Below are positions 34,990 through 45,026 of a stretch of DNA of 64,000 nucleotides, piece after piece. A program made the position numbers and the translations under genes. The stretch covers positions 8,575,922-8,639,921 of the forward strand of contig JAQFVV010000042.1 in assembly GCA_028023455.1 (NCBI GenBank), written 5' to 3'. The DNA is from Epiperipatus broadwayi (Eukaryota; Onychophora; Udeonychophora; Euonychophora; Peripatidae). The stretch's first letter is position 1, and every line of letters starts with the position of its first letter. The notes beneath the pieces were generated by a model. The model was not told where the DNA came from and did not search any database. It saw only the letters and a program-made list of their open reading frames with translations.

Positions 34990-36545
34990 CATATATAGGT
35001 TGGTTTGGAAAATTTTTGCAATGGATGGAAGCTCATTATTTGATAATAAGTTAGTGAAGATTACAGTGCAAATCTAAAAGATTTGATTGCTTTCATATAC
35101 ATCTTATGCACATTACTGAATTTATTATATATCATCAATTATCATTTTCAACCATTATTAATCCACTTCAGGATGAAGATCTTTCCAAGTTTAATCCAGT
35201 TTCTCCAATTCATAGCTTATCTTTTCCATACTATACCAACAAACTTTCTCATTTTATTTATCTATGTTCCATTTGATCTCTTTGTAGATTTTTTACAATC
35301 AGTTGGATCCAATTTAAAACTTCAATTGCCCATTAATTATTATTGCTTCTAGCAATATGTCAAGACTAGTTTCATTTCAGTCTCTTAATTCTTTCAATGA
35401 ATTCAGTGTTCTCGCACCCATGCATTTCATTTTCAATCACTTCTCATTACTCCTAATATATATATATTATAACGATCCAAACGATAGTGGGTAATATATC
35501 GTTACAATATATATATATATATTGTTAAATGATCTGAACTATAAATAAGAACTGATAAACCTTCCTTTTCAAATACTTAAACATATTGCCTTTCAATACT
35601 GTTATTTCTACCAAAAGCACTTCATCCAAGTTCAATTTTATGATTAATTTCATCCATTATATTTCCATCTGTCTGTATTAATAATCTGACCACGGTTGTT
35701 AACTTCTAATTCATGATTATTACTCTTTTTTCTTTCTTTTTAGAAAATCCATTGAAGATTTAGTCTTTTTAACATTTATCTTTAATCCTATTTTATTCTA
35801 ATGTTATATCTCTTGAAATGTTTTCTGAAGCTGTGAAATATTATTTGCCAAAACAACTGCAATCATCTCCAAAATTAAGATGATTTAAATAATCTCTTTT
35901 AATTTTTACTCCTTTACTTTTCCATTTTAAGCCACAAAATACTTCCTGTAAAATTACTGTAAAAAGTTTTGGATATATGATATAACCCTACTACACACCC
36001 TTCTCAATGTCAATTTTCTTAGTATCTCCATGGAATCTAATCACTGCTGTTATATTTTGATAAATATTCTTCAGAGTATAAAAATATCCCAGATCTCTAT
36101 CTTGATTATTTAGAGCTTTAATCACTATGGAAATATTTATCAAATCAAAATGCCTTTTCATAATCAACAAATCCAAAGCATAACAGCAACTTTTCTCTCA
36201 ATATACTGAAGGGATCTGTGCTAAAACCACTTTTAAATCCAGCTTGTTTTGTAGGCAAGTTGTGATTATCTTGGAAAAGATTTTATATAGAATTGAAAAA
36301 AGAATATAAGTATTAATTTCTAATATCTTCTTTATCACCTTTCTTAAATAACAATATTATTACTGCATTTTCCCAATCATTTGCTACATCTTCATTACTT
36401 AGACATTTGGAATATAGCTTTGTTAACAATTTTTCTATTTCTTCATGTTTCTTTTAAAATATCAACAATAACTCCATCATTTCCTGGAACTTTTGTCTTC
36501 TTCACATATTTAATTGCACATCTTACCTATTCATTTAAAATACAT
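34990..36545 (-). pseudogene. RTE-type LINE remnant: reverse transcriptase
   Basis: Minus-strand frames run through the RT of an RTE-like LINE. KKTKVPGNDGVIVDILKET lies near 36,490, IILLFKKGDKEDIRN near 36,350, and KQAGFKSGFST near 36,240. FGFVDYEKAFDLINISIVI lies near 36,170 and IYQNITAVIRFHG near 36,040. The C-terminal region with WKRKAMNWRNW-like text lies near 35,200-35,300. Frames change several times and stops are common. A 41-bp inverted-terminus mini-element interrupts it at 35,467. It is the same LINE family as the plus-strand copy at 25.6 kb and lies in the intron between the two coiled-coil exons. Confidence 0.82.
35467..35507. mobile_element. 41-bp miniature element between TA repeats
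   Basis: TTATAACGAT...ATCGTTACAA forms an inverted pair of about 10 bp around a 21-bp centre and is flanked on both sides by TATATATA tracts. The termini match those of the 2.1-kb elements at 54,706-56,787 and 60,079-62,223. It looks like an internally deleted copy of that family. It lies inside the decayed LINE. Confidence 0.6.
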
Positions 36546-38051
36546 TATATGGATTTGTAATTCTTATTTGATAATGGCAGACAAATAAAATGTATTGCTT
36601 TTTTATAATTTTATACAAATATACATCGTATAAAAAATTAAACACTTTCATTTTTTTTATTTTTATAAATCTCACTACCAGAATTGAATATGCATAAATT
36701 AATTATTCTCCCATTAAAATTTATAATGTTCCTCTGAAAAGATACTAAAATAATTCATGGTTAATCTTTGGAAAGTAAAAAACTGGAGTTGTTTTTGTTT
36801 ATGAGATATTTATAGTAGATTCTTAATATGCTTTATCCATAACATCGTAATTTCTAGTGCAAGTATTGAGATTCTTATAAACCAGAAATATATATAATTT
36901 GGTTGTTGCTAATCTCTAATATCATTCTACAATTTATGCCTGAGTAGTTATAATTTTCAGTTGCAATAAAATAATTATAACTATTTACCCCCCCCCCCCC
37001 AAAAAAAAAAAAAAAAAAAAAACAACCTTAAATGTATCTAATGATTACTTCTTTAAAATTAAATTTTTATATACAAATTGAAAACAGATAATTTTTTACT
37101 TGTTTTCAAGTTTTGGTAAATTAAAAATTTGACCAAATTTAAAATGAACATTATAAAAATTAAACAATATATTATTATCTTCTACTATGTTTTCAAAGTA
37201 TCATGGACTGCAGAAACATGCAGAAATACTAAATAATAACTATTAATTTTAATATCTACTAGATATTCTATGTTAAAATATTTTATAACCATAAAGCTTC
37301 TTTATAATCAAAAAGGAAAAAAATTACTGATAATTTAACTTTGTTACAGGAGCATAATATTTAGTGACTTAATAGTTTACTATGGTTTCTTGCAATGAAA
37401 TTCCTACCAGGTTTTAATCACATTAATTATAAACAGTACAATGTATAATCAATAAAAATGTAAAGCTCGTTTCCTGTTACTCTATAAGAGAAAAAGAAAA
37501 TTACAAAAACAGATAGACAATTGTCATTAATAGTTCAAGTGACCAAAAAAAAAAAAAAACGAGAGAATGTTCAAGTCAATCAGATATATTAATGTATTCA
37601 TTGAACTGTGTTTATTATTATTATTATTTTTAAATTTTGTTTTAAAAATGTGCTCATTAATTTATTCAGGATTAAATTGAAAAATATTACTTGAACAAAT
37701 TTTAAACTCATGTTAAATTATAAGTCTGGCCAGAGAAATTTAAAAACTCCTCAAATAAATTTATTCTAATTAAAATGAGCCCTCAATTATCAGATTATTT
37801 ATATTCAACCTGTATATTTTAAATAGAATACAATCTCATCTTTTGTACACCATATTTTTTTAGTCCATTAAAACAAATATTATTATACATTAAAAAATTT
37901 CAAATTCCTACGAACTGTTTATTTAAAGAATTTCTTCTGTAATGACTACATAAAATTTAATATAAAATTGATCAAATAAAATATTTTTATTCTAAATTAC
38001 TAATAAATGAATTATTTTATAAGGATATAGACACTCTTGTTTAGTTAGTAC
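36546..38051. other. AT-rich intron-like DNA with a C13/A22 tract
   Basis: A run of 13 C (36,988-37,000) directly followed by 22 A (37,001-37,022) is the only notable feature. The C run could form an i-motif, or a G-quadruplex on the other strand. No coding frame seen. Confidence 0.5.
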
Positions 38052-38173
38052 TTCTTTTTCTTCAAGTTCACTCTTTTCTTTGGTCAAATGATCCAATTCT
38101 TCATTACTTTTAAGCATCTGATTTTCAACAGTTAGTAGTTGATTTTCTTCAGCTTCTTTGGTTTCCATGAGAG
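38052..38173 (-). CDS. Coiled-coil exon of an unidentified host gene (partial)
   Basis: On the minus strand the acceptor TTTATTTAG precedes CTCTCATGG, and the frame then runs 40 codons with clear heptads (EENQLLTVENQMLKSNEELD, then HLTKEKSELEEKE). The donor proposed after GAA (GTACTA) is weak. The frame stays open to about 37,992, so the exon end is uncertain. The composition matches the exon at 34.15 kb, and the phases fit. No transposon family I know contains this sequence. It is the best host-gene candidate in the window, and upstream exons must lie at higher coordinates. Confidence 0.5.
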
Positions 38174-38319
38174 CTAAATAAATATATATACAACTTAAAA
38201 AGTAAGTATAATAAATAACATTTAAACGTGGTCTTCCATTTTTATAGAATAAATCTAACATCTATACAGATACTGTATATAGATAATGAATATTATATTA
38301 ATCAAAATTACCCCATCTT

Positions 38320-38850
38320 CACAACTCAACCAGACTAGCCAAAAAATATAAACTCAAAACTCTAAAACACAACCAATGGTTTCACTGCTACAAGTAGACT
38401 TCTCAAGTGTAAATAACTACAAAATAACATATTTAAACTAAACATTACCCACAATTCCACTTACAACCCATAAACCCTTAGTATTAAAAGAATTTTTAAA
38501 TAAGTTAATTGTTTCAGAATCATAAATTTTTAATAATAAAAATTCTATAATTCTTCTCTTTACTTCATTCCTCTCACAGAAGACAACTTTAGTCTCATTA
38601 AAATAGCATGGCATGTATCTTTTTCATAGATATACAAAGCAGAATTAACACATTTATTTCTAACTCCACTTTTATCCTTTTATGTATATTTATTTTTCCA
38701 TTTAAGCTCAAACTACTCTGACTTATATATATCTTCTTACAAAAACAAGGGATAATAGACATTACTCCAGGAATAATCTTTCTGTCAAAAATTTCCTTTG
38801 TATTATTTAATATATTGTTCAGGCTTAAACCTGCATTTATATATGTAATA
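38320..38850 (-). pseudogene. Penelope-like element: GIY-YIG endonuclease (minus copy)
   Basis: Minus-strand frame with GVMSIIPCFCKKIYISQSS, corresponding to the GIY...YIG region with its Cys pair (about 38,700-38,770). The tail ETKVVFCERNEVKRRIIEFL (about 38,540-38,600) corresponds to the conserved C-terminal helix with the metal-binding Glu (RRIIEF). Its own RT lies at 39.06-39.91 kb, separated by an insertion carrying a hammerhead and a tRNA-like segment. This copy is diverged from the PLE at 15-24 kb and broken by stops. Confidence 0.75.
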
Positions 38851-38853
38851 TAT

Positions 38854-38930
38854 GCAGGATTCAAACTCAGACTTTCACATGACCCACTACTCTCAGTGCC
38901 ATCTTATATTGCTGACCCACCTGATCACAC
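38854..38930 (-). mobile_element. tRNA-derived SINE head (minus)
   Basis: On the minus strand GATGGCACTGAGAGTAGTGG (about 38,884-38,903) resembles a pol III A-box. GAGTTTGAATCCTGC (38,854-38,868) resembles the B-box GGTTCGAATCC, preceded by GTGAAAGTCT as in a tRNA variable/T-arm region. Spacing is right for a tRNA-derived promoter. No tRNA fold is complete, so it is a SINE-type relic rather than a tRNA gene. A hammerhead lies 25 bp upstream on the same strand. Confidence 0.55.
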
Positions 38931-38954
38931 ACATGTTGAAAAGATAAATAATCA

Positions 38955-38996
38955 CCAATATACATATTTCATGCTAAACCAGCCCTCATCAGTTGG
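38955..38996 (-). ncRNA. Hammerhead ribozyme beside a SINE head (minus)
   Basis: Minus strand: stem I CCAA/TTGG; core CTGATGA; stem II GGGCTG with TAGCAT (GTT loop, one G.A mismatch and two G-U pairs); GAAA; stem III ATA-TG-TAT; and a TATA cleavage region with H17 = A. It is clearly homologous to the PLE hammerhead at 15,385, sharing CCAACTGATGAG and CTGGTT. The weakened stem II suggests low or no activity. Confidence 0.7.
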
Positions 38997-39055
38997 TCCA
39001 GATTATCAGCTCCACACATATATACAATCAGTGCTCAGCTTTATATTAAGATAGC

Positions 39056-39910
39056 CAACTCTCATAGTTTATTTAATAATTATTCCAAGAAATTTTCTTA
39101 TTTCCAAACAAATTATTATTTTTACTACAAATGGCAAAGAAATAAAAATCATCTTTTTTTTTATCTTTTACATTATTACAAATATTATTACTATTAAAAT
39201 ACTTAGCACTCAAATAATCTTTATAAAATTGACCTTTTTGAAACAAAGCTAGCCCATTAGAATTATTTAATCTCTTATTTCTATAACAATAATTTCTTAA
39301 AGCAGTTACTTTATAAGATACAAATTGATAGCTATTAGGTTTTTTTTCTAGACATTACTGTTAACATAATGCCTACATATCAAACAATTATTCTTTACAT
39401 TTCTAATCACTAATAGATCTAAAAATTTTAATTTAACAAAATCTAATCCCTTCCCTTCTACCACATATTTTATAGAAAGATCAAAAGAATTAAATTCATT
39501 TACCAACTCTCAATTTATCATTCTCAATTATAAACAAATAATCATCCATATATCTAACAAATAACTTTAAATATAAACAATCCTTTTGAATAATAATTTC
39601 CTATTCCAAATAATTAATATAAACTGAACAAATTAAGGGAGAAATAATATAATCTATTATCCAACCTTCCTTAATCTTATAAAAATTACTATTATAAGTA
39701 AAACACAGAATTCTCCAATACTAAAAGCAAATCTTTAATAACTTTAATCTTATTCTTTGATAAAGATCCATGTTTATCCAACACAGACATAACATCAATA
39801 CTGTTAAATCTATTAACAGATTGATACATATTCTCAATATCCAACATCTTATTTAAATAATACCTATTCCTTTTATATTCATAAATAAATTTGTACAAAC
39901 AAAACATAAC
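39056..39910 (-). pseudogene. Penelope-like element: reverse transcriptase (minus copy)
   Basis: Minus-strand frames read VNRFNSIDVMSVLDKHGSL (about 39,750-39,810), then the substrate-pocket region YNSNFYKIKEGWI, then the catalytic motif RYMDDYLFI at about 39,540-39,565. The downstream YQFVSYKVTALRNYCYRNKR (about 39,270-39,330) is the usual PLE thumb region. Frameshifts separate them. The 5' (N-terminal) part is missing at the point where a mariner element starts (39,934). Confidence 0.82.
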
Positions 39911-39933
39911 TTTCTCTGCTTACATTTAACATA

Positions 39934-40720
39934 TGAGGGGAGATCCAAAAATAACCGCAAAAGTTCTCTGGTATGTGTGCCTGTTGTAGTATTTGCTTCT
40001 GCTGCTACAGACTTCTTGCGGGGACTCTTCCTGCATTTTGCATATTTGTTGATTTTTGTAATGGCTGAAAAGTTGGCAATTTAGGTAACAGCAATGAAAA
40101 CACTTGTACTGCTTGAAACAAACTACAAGGAAGCTGATCTTGAAAACACACAAGTTTACAAATGGTTTAATGGAAGTGTCAAATTCACCACATCCTTAAA
40201 AAGCATAGCAAGTGAAGTCCAATGGCAAGACAATGCTGTTTTATTTTATGTAAATGGCATTTTTTTCTCAGAATTAGTTCATAATGGACAGGCATGATGT
40301 GTTAAAATGTAAATGTCCCATTTTGTGGCAAAGTGAGGAATGCAAGCTTAACCACGACAAAGTATCAACATATAAAATATTGAGAGTGAAACATTTTTCT
40401 ATTTAAATTCAGCACAACCCAGCTTATATATCGGCTATATTTTCTTGATCTCACCGTGTGATTTTTTTTATTCTCTCGAATGAAAAAATGCATCAAAAAT
40501 TTTTTTTTTGTGGATTTAGACATGATGAGAAAAAAACAACAACGCAGGTGTTAAAAGGCATCACTTTGCAAGTGTTTCCAGAGTTAAAAAAGTGAAAAAC
40601 ATATTTAGACCAGTGTATTGCATCAAATAGTCAGTAATTTTAAAGAGATTAAATTTATAATATTTAAAAATAAATAAATTTTTTATTATAAAATTCTGAT
40701 TACTTTTGGCTGCCCCCTCT
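39934..40720 (+). mobile_element. Mariner-type DNA transposon remnant, 787 bp
   Basis: The termini TGAGGGGAGATCCAAAAATA and, inverted at the right, AGAGGGGGCAGCCAAAAGTA are flanked by TA on both sides (39,932-39,933 and 40,721-40,722), as in Tc1/mariner insertions. The plus-strand frame 40,094-40,297 contains NTQVYKWFNGSVKF, like the helix-turn-helix end of mariner transposases (compare SQVFEWFSRFK). A C-terminal-like YLDQCIASNS lies near 40,600. The middle, with the DD(D/E) catalytic residues, is mostly deleted, so the copy is dead. It inserted at or in the minus-strand PLE. Confidence 0.8.
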
Positions 40721-40759
40721 TATACTTTCGGCAAAAGTTATCTTCATTCTATTCCAGAA

Positions 40760-41070
40760 TTATCTATTGCGAGTTTAAATAATCAATAGCAACTAAATAG
40801 TAATGCTATTTTATTTCCCAATTAATTTCTGGCTTAAGACCATAATCAATGAGGAATTTGGATCTAATTCTAAACCTGCTGCATTTGTGTATCTAGAGAG
40901 CACTTTAACTCATTTATAACAATTTAATAGCGTAAAATTCAACAAAATCTTAAGAATTTGAACCCAAATCCAGTCAGTTGTATTGTTATATGGATCTAAC
41001 ACAAGCTTGCATATACATATATTGTAATGTTATGGACATGGCCATCTCTAGTCAAATCATGCTTTACAAG
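40760..41070 (-). mobile_element. Decayed single retrozyme monomer
   Basis: TTTCTGGCTTAAGACCATAA, TCAATGAGGAATTTGGATCT and the later CAGTCAGTTGTATTG...TATGGATC follow the order of the 456-bp monomer in the orientation of the left array block (TTTCTGGCTTATGGCC, TCAGTGAGGAGCTTTGGATC). Identity is low, and the hammerhead core is destroyed (CTGACGA has become TTGATTA on the minus strand). This shows the family is old in this genome and existed as solo copies. Confidence 0.65.
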
Positions 41071-41820
41071 CCTCCTCAATAAAATAAGGTTAAAATTAGT
41101 AGGTTATTCCAGAGATTTCCCACCTGGGAAGTCTCTGGAAAAGTTTTTTTTTGTTTTGTTTCTGGTTTCCTGGGAAAAAATTTAAAAATAACTACATTAT
41201 TGCCTTATATACAGCCACTAGTTACAAAGTCCAAAATTGAAATCCCCTACAAATTTATGTATTTTAATATGAACAGCAATGGGTCTTAACAAAAAATAAC
41301 ATCTTTATAAAAAATAAGATATTATTATTTTACAAAACAATTAGACTGTTTATAAAATACATTTGTGTGTACATTATGCTTCCTTCTAAAAGTCCTGAAA
41401 ATTTTTTTGTCAGAAATGCTGCCCTATAGTATATTCAGGCATGTGTATTACGTGTAGTTTAGGTTGGTAGCATTTGATTAGTAGGGTATTACAGGAAAGT
41501 CCCTTCCTGATTTTCAATCCATAGTTGTAGTATTGTAATTGGAAAAACAAAAATTAGGTCAGTGCAATTAGTTGTGCTTCCTTATCTTTATGAAGATAAG
41601 TTTTACTATAAGTTTAATTTATATTTATGTATATCATACATACAATGCTTTTGCTATTTTTTTTTCATTTTGAAGGTTAAAAACCAAAAATATGTAATAG
41701 ATATTTAAATGGTTTAATAATAAAAATTCAAAACAGTTCATAAATTTAACAGTAAAGTTCTCAAACAATAAAATAACAATATGCATCTGTAAAAAATATA
41801 AACATTTCTGAAATAATTGA

Positions 41821-41859
41821 ATGATAATTTTATTAGATAGGGACTAATAAAATTATCAT
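41821..41859. other. Perfect 15-bp stem hairpin in the hAT 5' region
   Basis: ATGATAATTTTATTA (41821-41835) pairs perfectly with TAATAAAATTATCAT (41845-41859) around a 9-nt loop. It lies in the sub-terminal region of the hAT element and may be a chance AT palindrome or a sub-terminal structure. Confidence 0.7.
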
Positions 41860-41999
41860 TTTGACACTCGGCTTGCAAATTTTCAAAAATTTTAACCTCT
41901 TGAGTTATAATATATCTAATATCTTATATCATAGTAAGTAATAATATTTTAAACATTTTTTTATTAAAAGTATTTTTTGTTGAAAATAAATTTAAGAAG

Positions 42000-43720
42000 C
42001 AATTAAAAAATACCTGTGGCAGATTCTGTGCAGACACATGTCACAAAAGAAAAAGGAAGCGAAAAAGCGAAATGTTTAAAATGTGTAAATAAGTTATTAA
42101 AAATTGTAAGGGATCGTCAACTAGTGGCCTTTGCAACATGTTCACAAAATTAATTTACTGAAAGAAATGCAAATGATGATCAAATCACTGAGCAAAGTAA
42201 TGTAGAAAACTTTTCAGCAAAATTGACAAATCAACCTTCACCTCTAATATTTTTTACTAAAAAGCAATTATGTCTGAAATAGTAGCAAGACTGCAGCTGT
42301 TGATGGATTTTCAATCCAAGGAATATCTAAAAGTGAATTTATTCATCAAGCATTCAAAGATAGGCAATATAATTTACTAACAGGCAAAGATAATGTAATG
42401 AAATTAATTTGTGAGTTTTATAAGTTGGCAAAATGTGAAATAGTAGCAAAAATTAAATCTCATAGAGATACTTGCAGAAAATTCAGCCTTACATTAGATG
42501 ACTTTATGAAACTGGTTGTACTTAAACATAAATACCCATTTTAATAAACAATACATTAACTTAGGATTAATAAGAATTGCAGGAAATTGTGCAGCCGATG
42601 CAATAATTCAACTAGTCAATTCAAAACTATTTGATTTTGGCATAAATTTATCAGATGTAGTCCCATCAACTACCAATGGTGCTGCCGTTATGATAAAATA
42701 TGGAAAACTGTTTGAATACATCCACCAATTATGTTATAACCACAGAATATGTTTAGCTGTAATTTATAAAAAAAATTGGAAGTTATAATGTTGATCAAAC
42801 TGATGGCACTGAAAATGATTAGAGCTCAACTCATGATGACTTTTCTGAATCTGATATTGATAATGATGCTTTAACCCAAAGATGTGAAGTAGAAGATATT
42901 AAACCAGCATTGCAAATGTTACGAAAAATTGTAAAGTATTTTAGAACTTCACTGATAAAAAACTCAATATTACAAGAACATGTCAAGATAAAGCATGATA
43001 AAGTATTAAATTTTGATTCTAGATTGCAAGACCAGGTGGTCTCAGTTTGAGAGGCATTAAAAGATTTGGGTTCCTTAACATTACTGGATGATAATAATGT
43101 TCCAATATTAAGGAATATTTGCAATGCACTTAAGCCAATTAAAATAACTGTTGAAGAGTTGGAAAGATGTGATGCAAATATGGTGATGGCCGATGCAATT
43201 TTGAAGTTTTTATTTCATTCTTTACATAAAAATCAAGATAATATTTCAAAACAATTGTTGGAAGTTTTGAAATTTTGCATCACTAAATAAGTGTCTTTAA
43301 ACAAAATTTCTTCAAACACTGGATTTACAATCTACTGTTACAAAAGATTTGCCCCACCATCAAAGTTAGGTTAGCAAGATTTTTAATAAGTTATTCGACA
43401 AAGACATTGAATGTTCCAGAGTTGAAAAGGAAATTCAACCTGAAGATTCATGTAAAAAAGATACTGGGCAAGTTTGTGATACAAATGATAGATTGGCTGA
43501 TGCTATCAATGCAGCACTTAAAAATAAAAAATAGAAACAAAAATGTCATATAATCCGACAAAAAGTTTACGAAAAGAATTATAAATATATGAAAGTACAG
43601 AAAACATAAAACATGTCCAAAAGTTGTTGAATGCTTTAATGACAGTGCAGCTCACTTCAAGTGAAAGAGTATACTTGGCTGCACCAATTATTCATAAAAA
43701 AGATCATCTTTAAGCAACTT
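42000..43720 (+). pseudogene. hAT transposase, broken
   Basis: Plus-strand frames give NLGLIRIAGNCAADAI and SDVVPSTTNGAAVMIKYGKL (about 42,560-42,710), where the TTNGA text replaces the conserved T-x-D-G-A, so the catalytic Asp appears changed to Asn. QLCYNHRICLAVIY (about 42,728-42,770) matches the conserved C-x2-H-x-I-x-LA block. LGSLTLLDDNNVPILRNICN follows (43,070-43,125), and the C-terminal LTSSERVYLAAPII (about 43,650-43,690) corresponds to the hATC dimerisation motif. The N-terminal BED finger region near 42,010-42,110 is degenerate. Several stops make it non-functional. Confidence 0.82.
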
Positions 43721-44007
43721 ACTCCTGGATTGTCTGATCTTTTTAAAATGTTATTTTAAAACAAATAATCAATGAAATACATGTTTATAATATGTTTTGC
43801 ATTTACAGTATGTTTTTTTTTAACTTTTGAATCAAATTTAATTTTTTGAAAACATTTTTATTTTATTTTATTTTTCTTGCAATTTTTACAATTTTCCATT
43901 AAAATTTAACTTTTTTAAATTTCTCGGGATTCCTAGGAATATGAATTTTAAATTTCTCATTTCCAGGGAATAAAAAATTTCTGGAAGCGTTACCCACTAA
44001 TTAAAAT

Positions 44008-45018
44008 GGGTGATAACTTAAATACATTTGAATAAAATGAAAATAAATGTAATAAAAGAACTCTATCAATTGATATATCTATTTGAAAATGTATAGTTCA
44101 AATTATAGTTATACCAGTGTAATAAATATATATTCATAAAGAGAAATGTCTAAAATCTGTAAAACGTTGCATATGTTTAATACGCTAAGTTATAAAACAA
44201 AATTATATATTTTGTAACTTTGCTTAAAAATTAATTCAAGTTAAAATCTTTTAAAAAAAAAGAAAACCAAAATAAAAATTAGTTCAAGTTAATGATAAAG
44301 TCTAATTAAGATTAAATTCAGACAACAATAATCTATAATTATAGGTAATTAAAGCATTAAGAAAAAAGAAAAACCAATTAGTAGTAAATCATTAAAATAT
44401 GAAAAACCAGGATTAAAACAAAAAACAAAACAAGCAAAGGCTTTTTGGAAACATTTGTCCTTAAGGAGGCAAAATGCCATAAAAAAGTAAAGCAATATCT
44501 ATGGAGACACAAAAATATACATCATCTGCATAGAATAACTCAAAAGAGATTTCAATTCAAGCTGTGGAAACATTGTACATTATCTAAGAAACTGCTGTTA
44601 TAGTACTTTTCAGCAGTGACACAAAATCTAGCTAGAATGTCAGAATTATTTGAAATAAAAAAACAAGAATGATTGACTAAGCCCAATTAAAAAGTGTTCC
44701 AATCAATGCTCAAGTGATATTACCAAAGGAATCATCTATAAGCTTTTTGCCCACAGGGAAAAGAGTTTCAGCCCGCTTTTATATTGTCCGCATATTTAAG
44801 TAACAGATTAATCAGAATAAAAAAAAAAAATTCAACCACAGTCAATCATCAGAGATCTTATATTTCAGATCCAAACTTTTCACCAGTGGTAAAATTAGTA
44901 AACTGTCTAGAAAAACTGCATAAGAATTTAAAGTTATATGCATATATAAGATGCCTTCTTAAAATATAAATGAAATACATATATTTTAATTACTATTTTT
45001 TTAATATATACATTATCT
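44008..45018. other. Non-coding DNA between two transposons
   Basis: AT-rich at first, then slightly more balanced at 44,450-44,900. I see no recognisable coding frame, repeat boundary or RNA. Confidence 0.45.
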
Positions 45019-45026
45019 AAATTTTT

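Larger units (their letters stand above)
41097..43999 (+). mobile_element. hAT DNA transposon, 2.9 kb, degenerate
   Basis: The ends TAGTAGGTTATTCCAGAGATTT and, inverted, TAGTGGGTAACGCTTCCAGA are imperfect terminal inverted repeats. The flanks GTTAAAAT (41,089-41,096) and ATTAAAAT (44,000-44,007) form an 8-bp duplication with one mismatch, as hAT elements make. It contains a broken hAT transposase. A perfect 15-bp hairpin lies at 41,821-41,859. Confidence 0.8.

Noticed and set aside
35083-35352. Plus-strand hydrophobic open frame
   Set aside because: Shadow of the minus-strand LINE C-terminal region.
38815-39054. Plus-strand open frame of 79 codons
   Set aside because: It lies antisense to the hammerhead/SINE segment of a minus-strand PLE and has no protein features.
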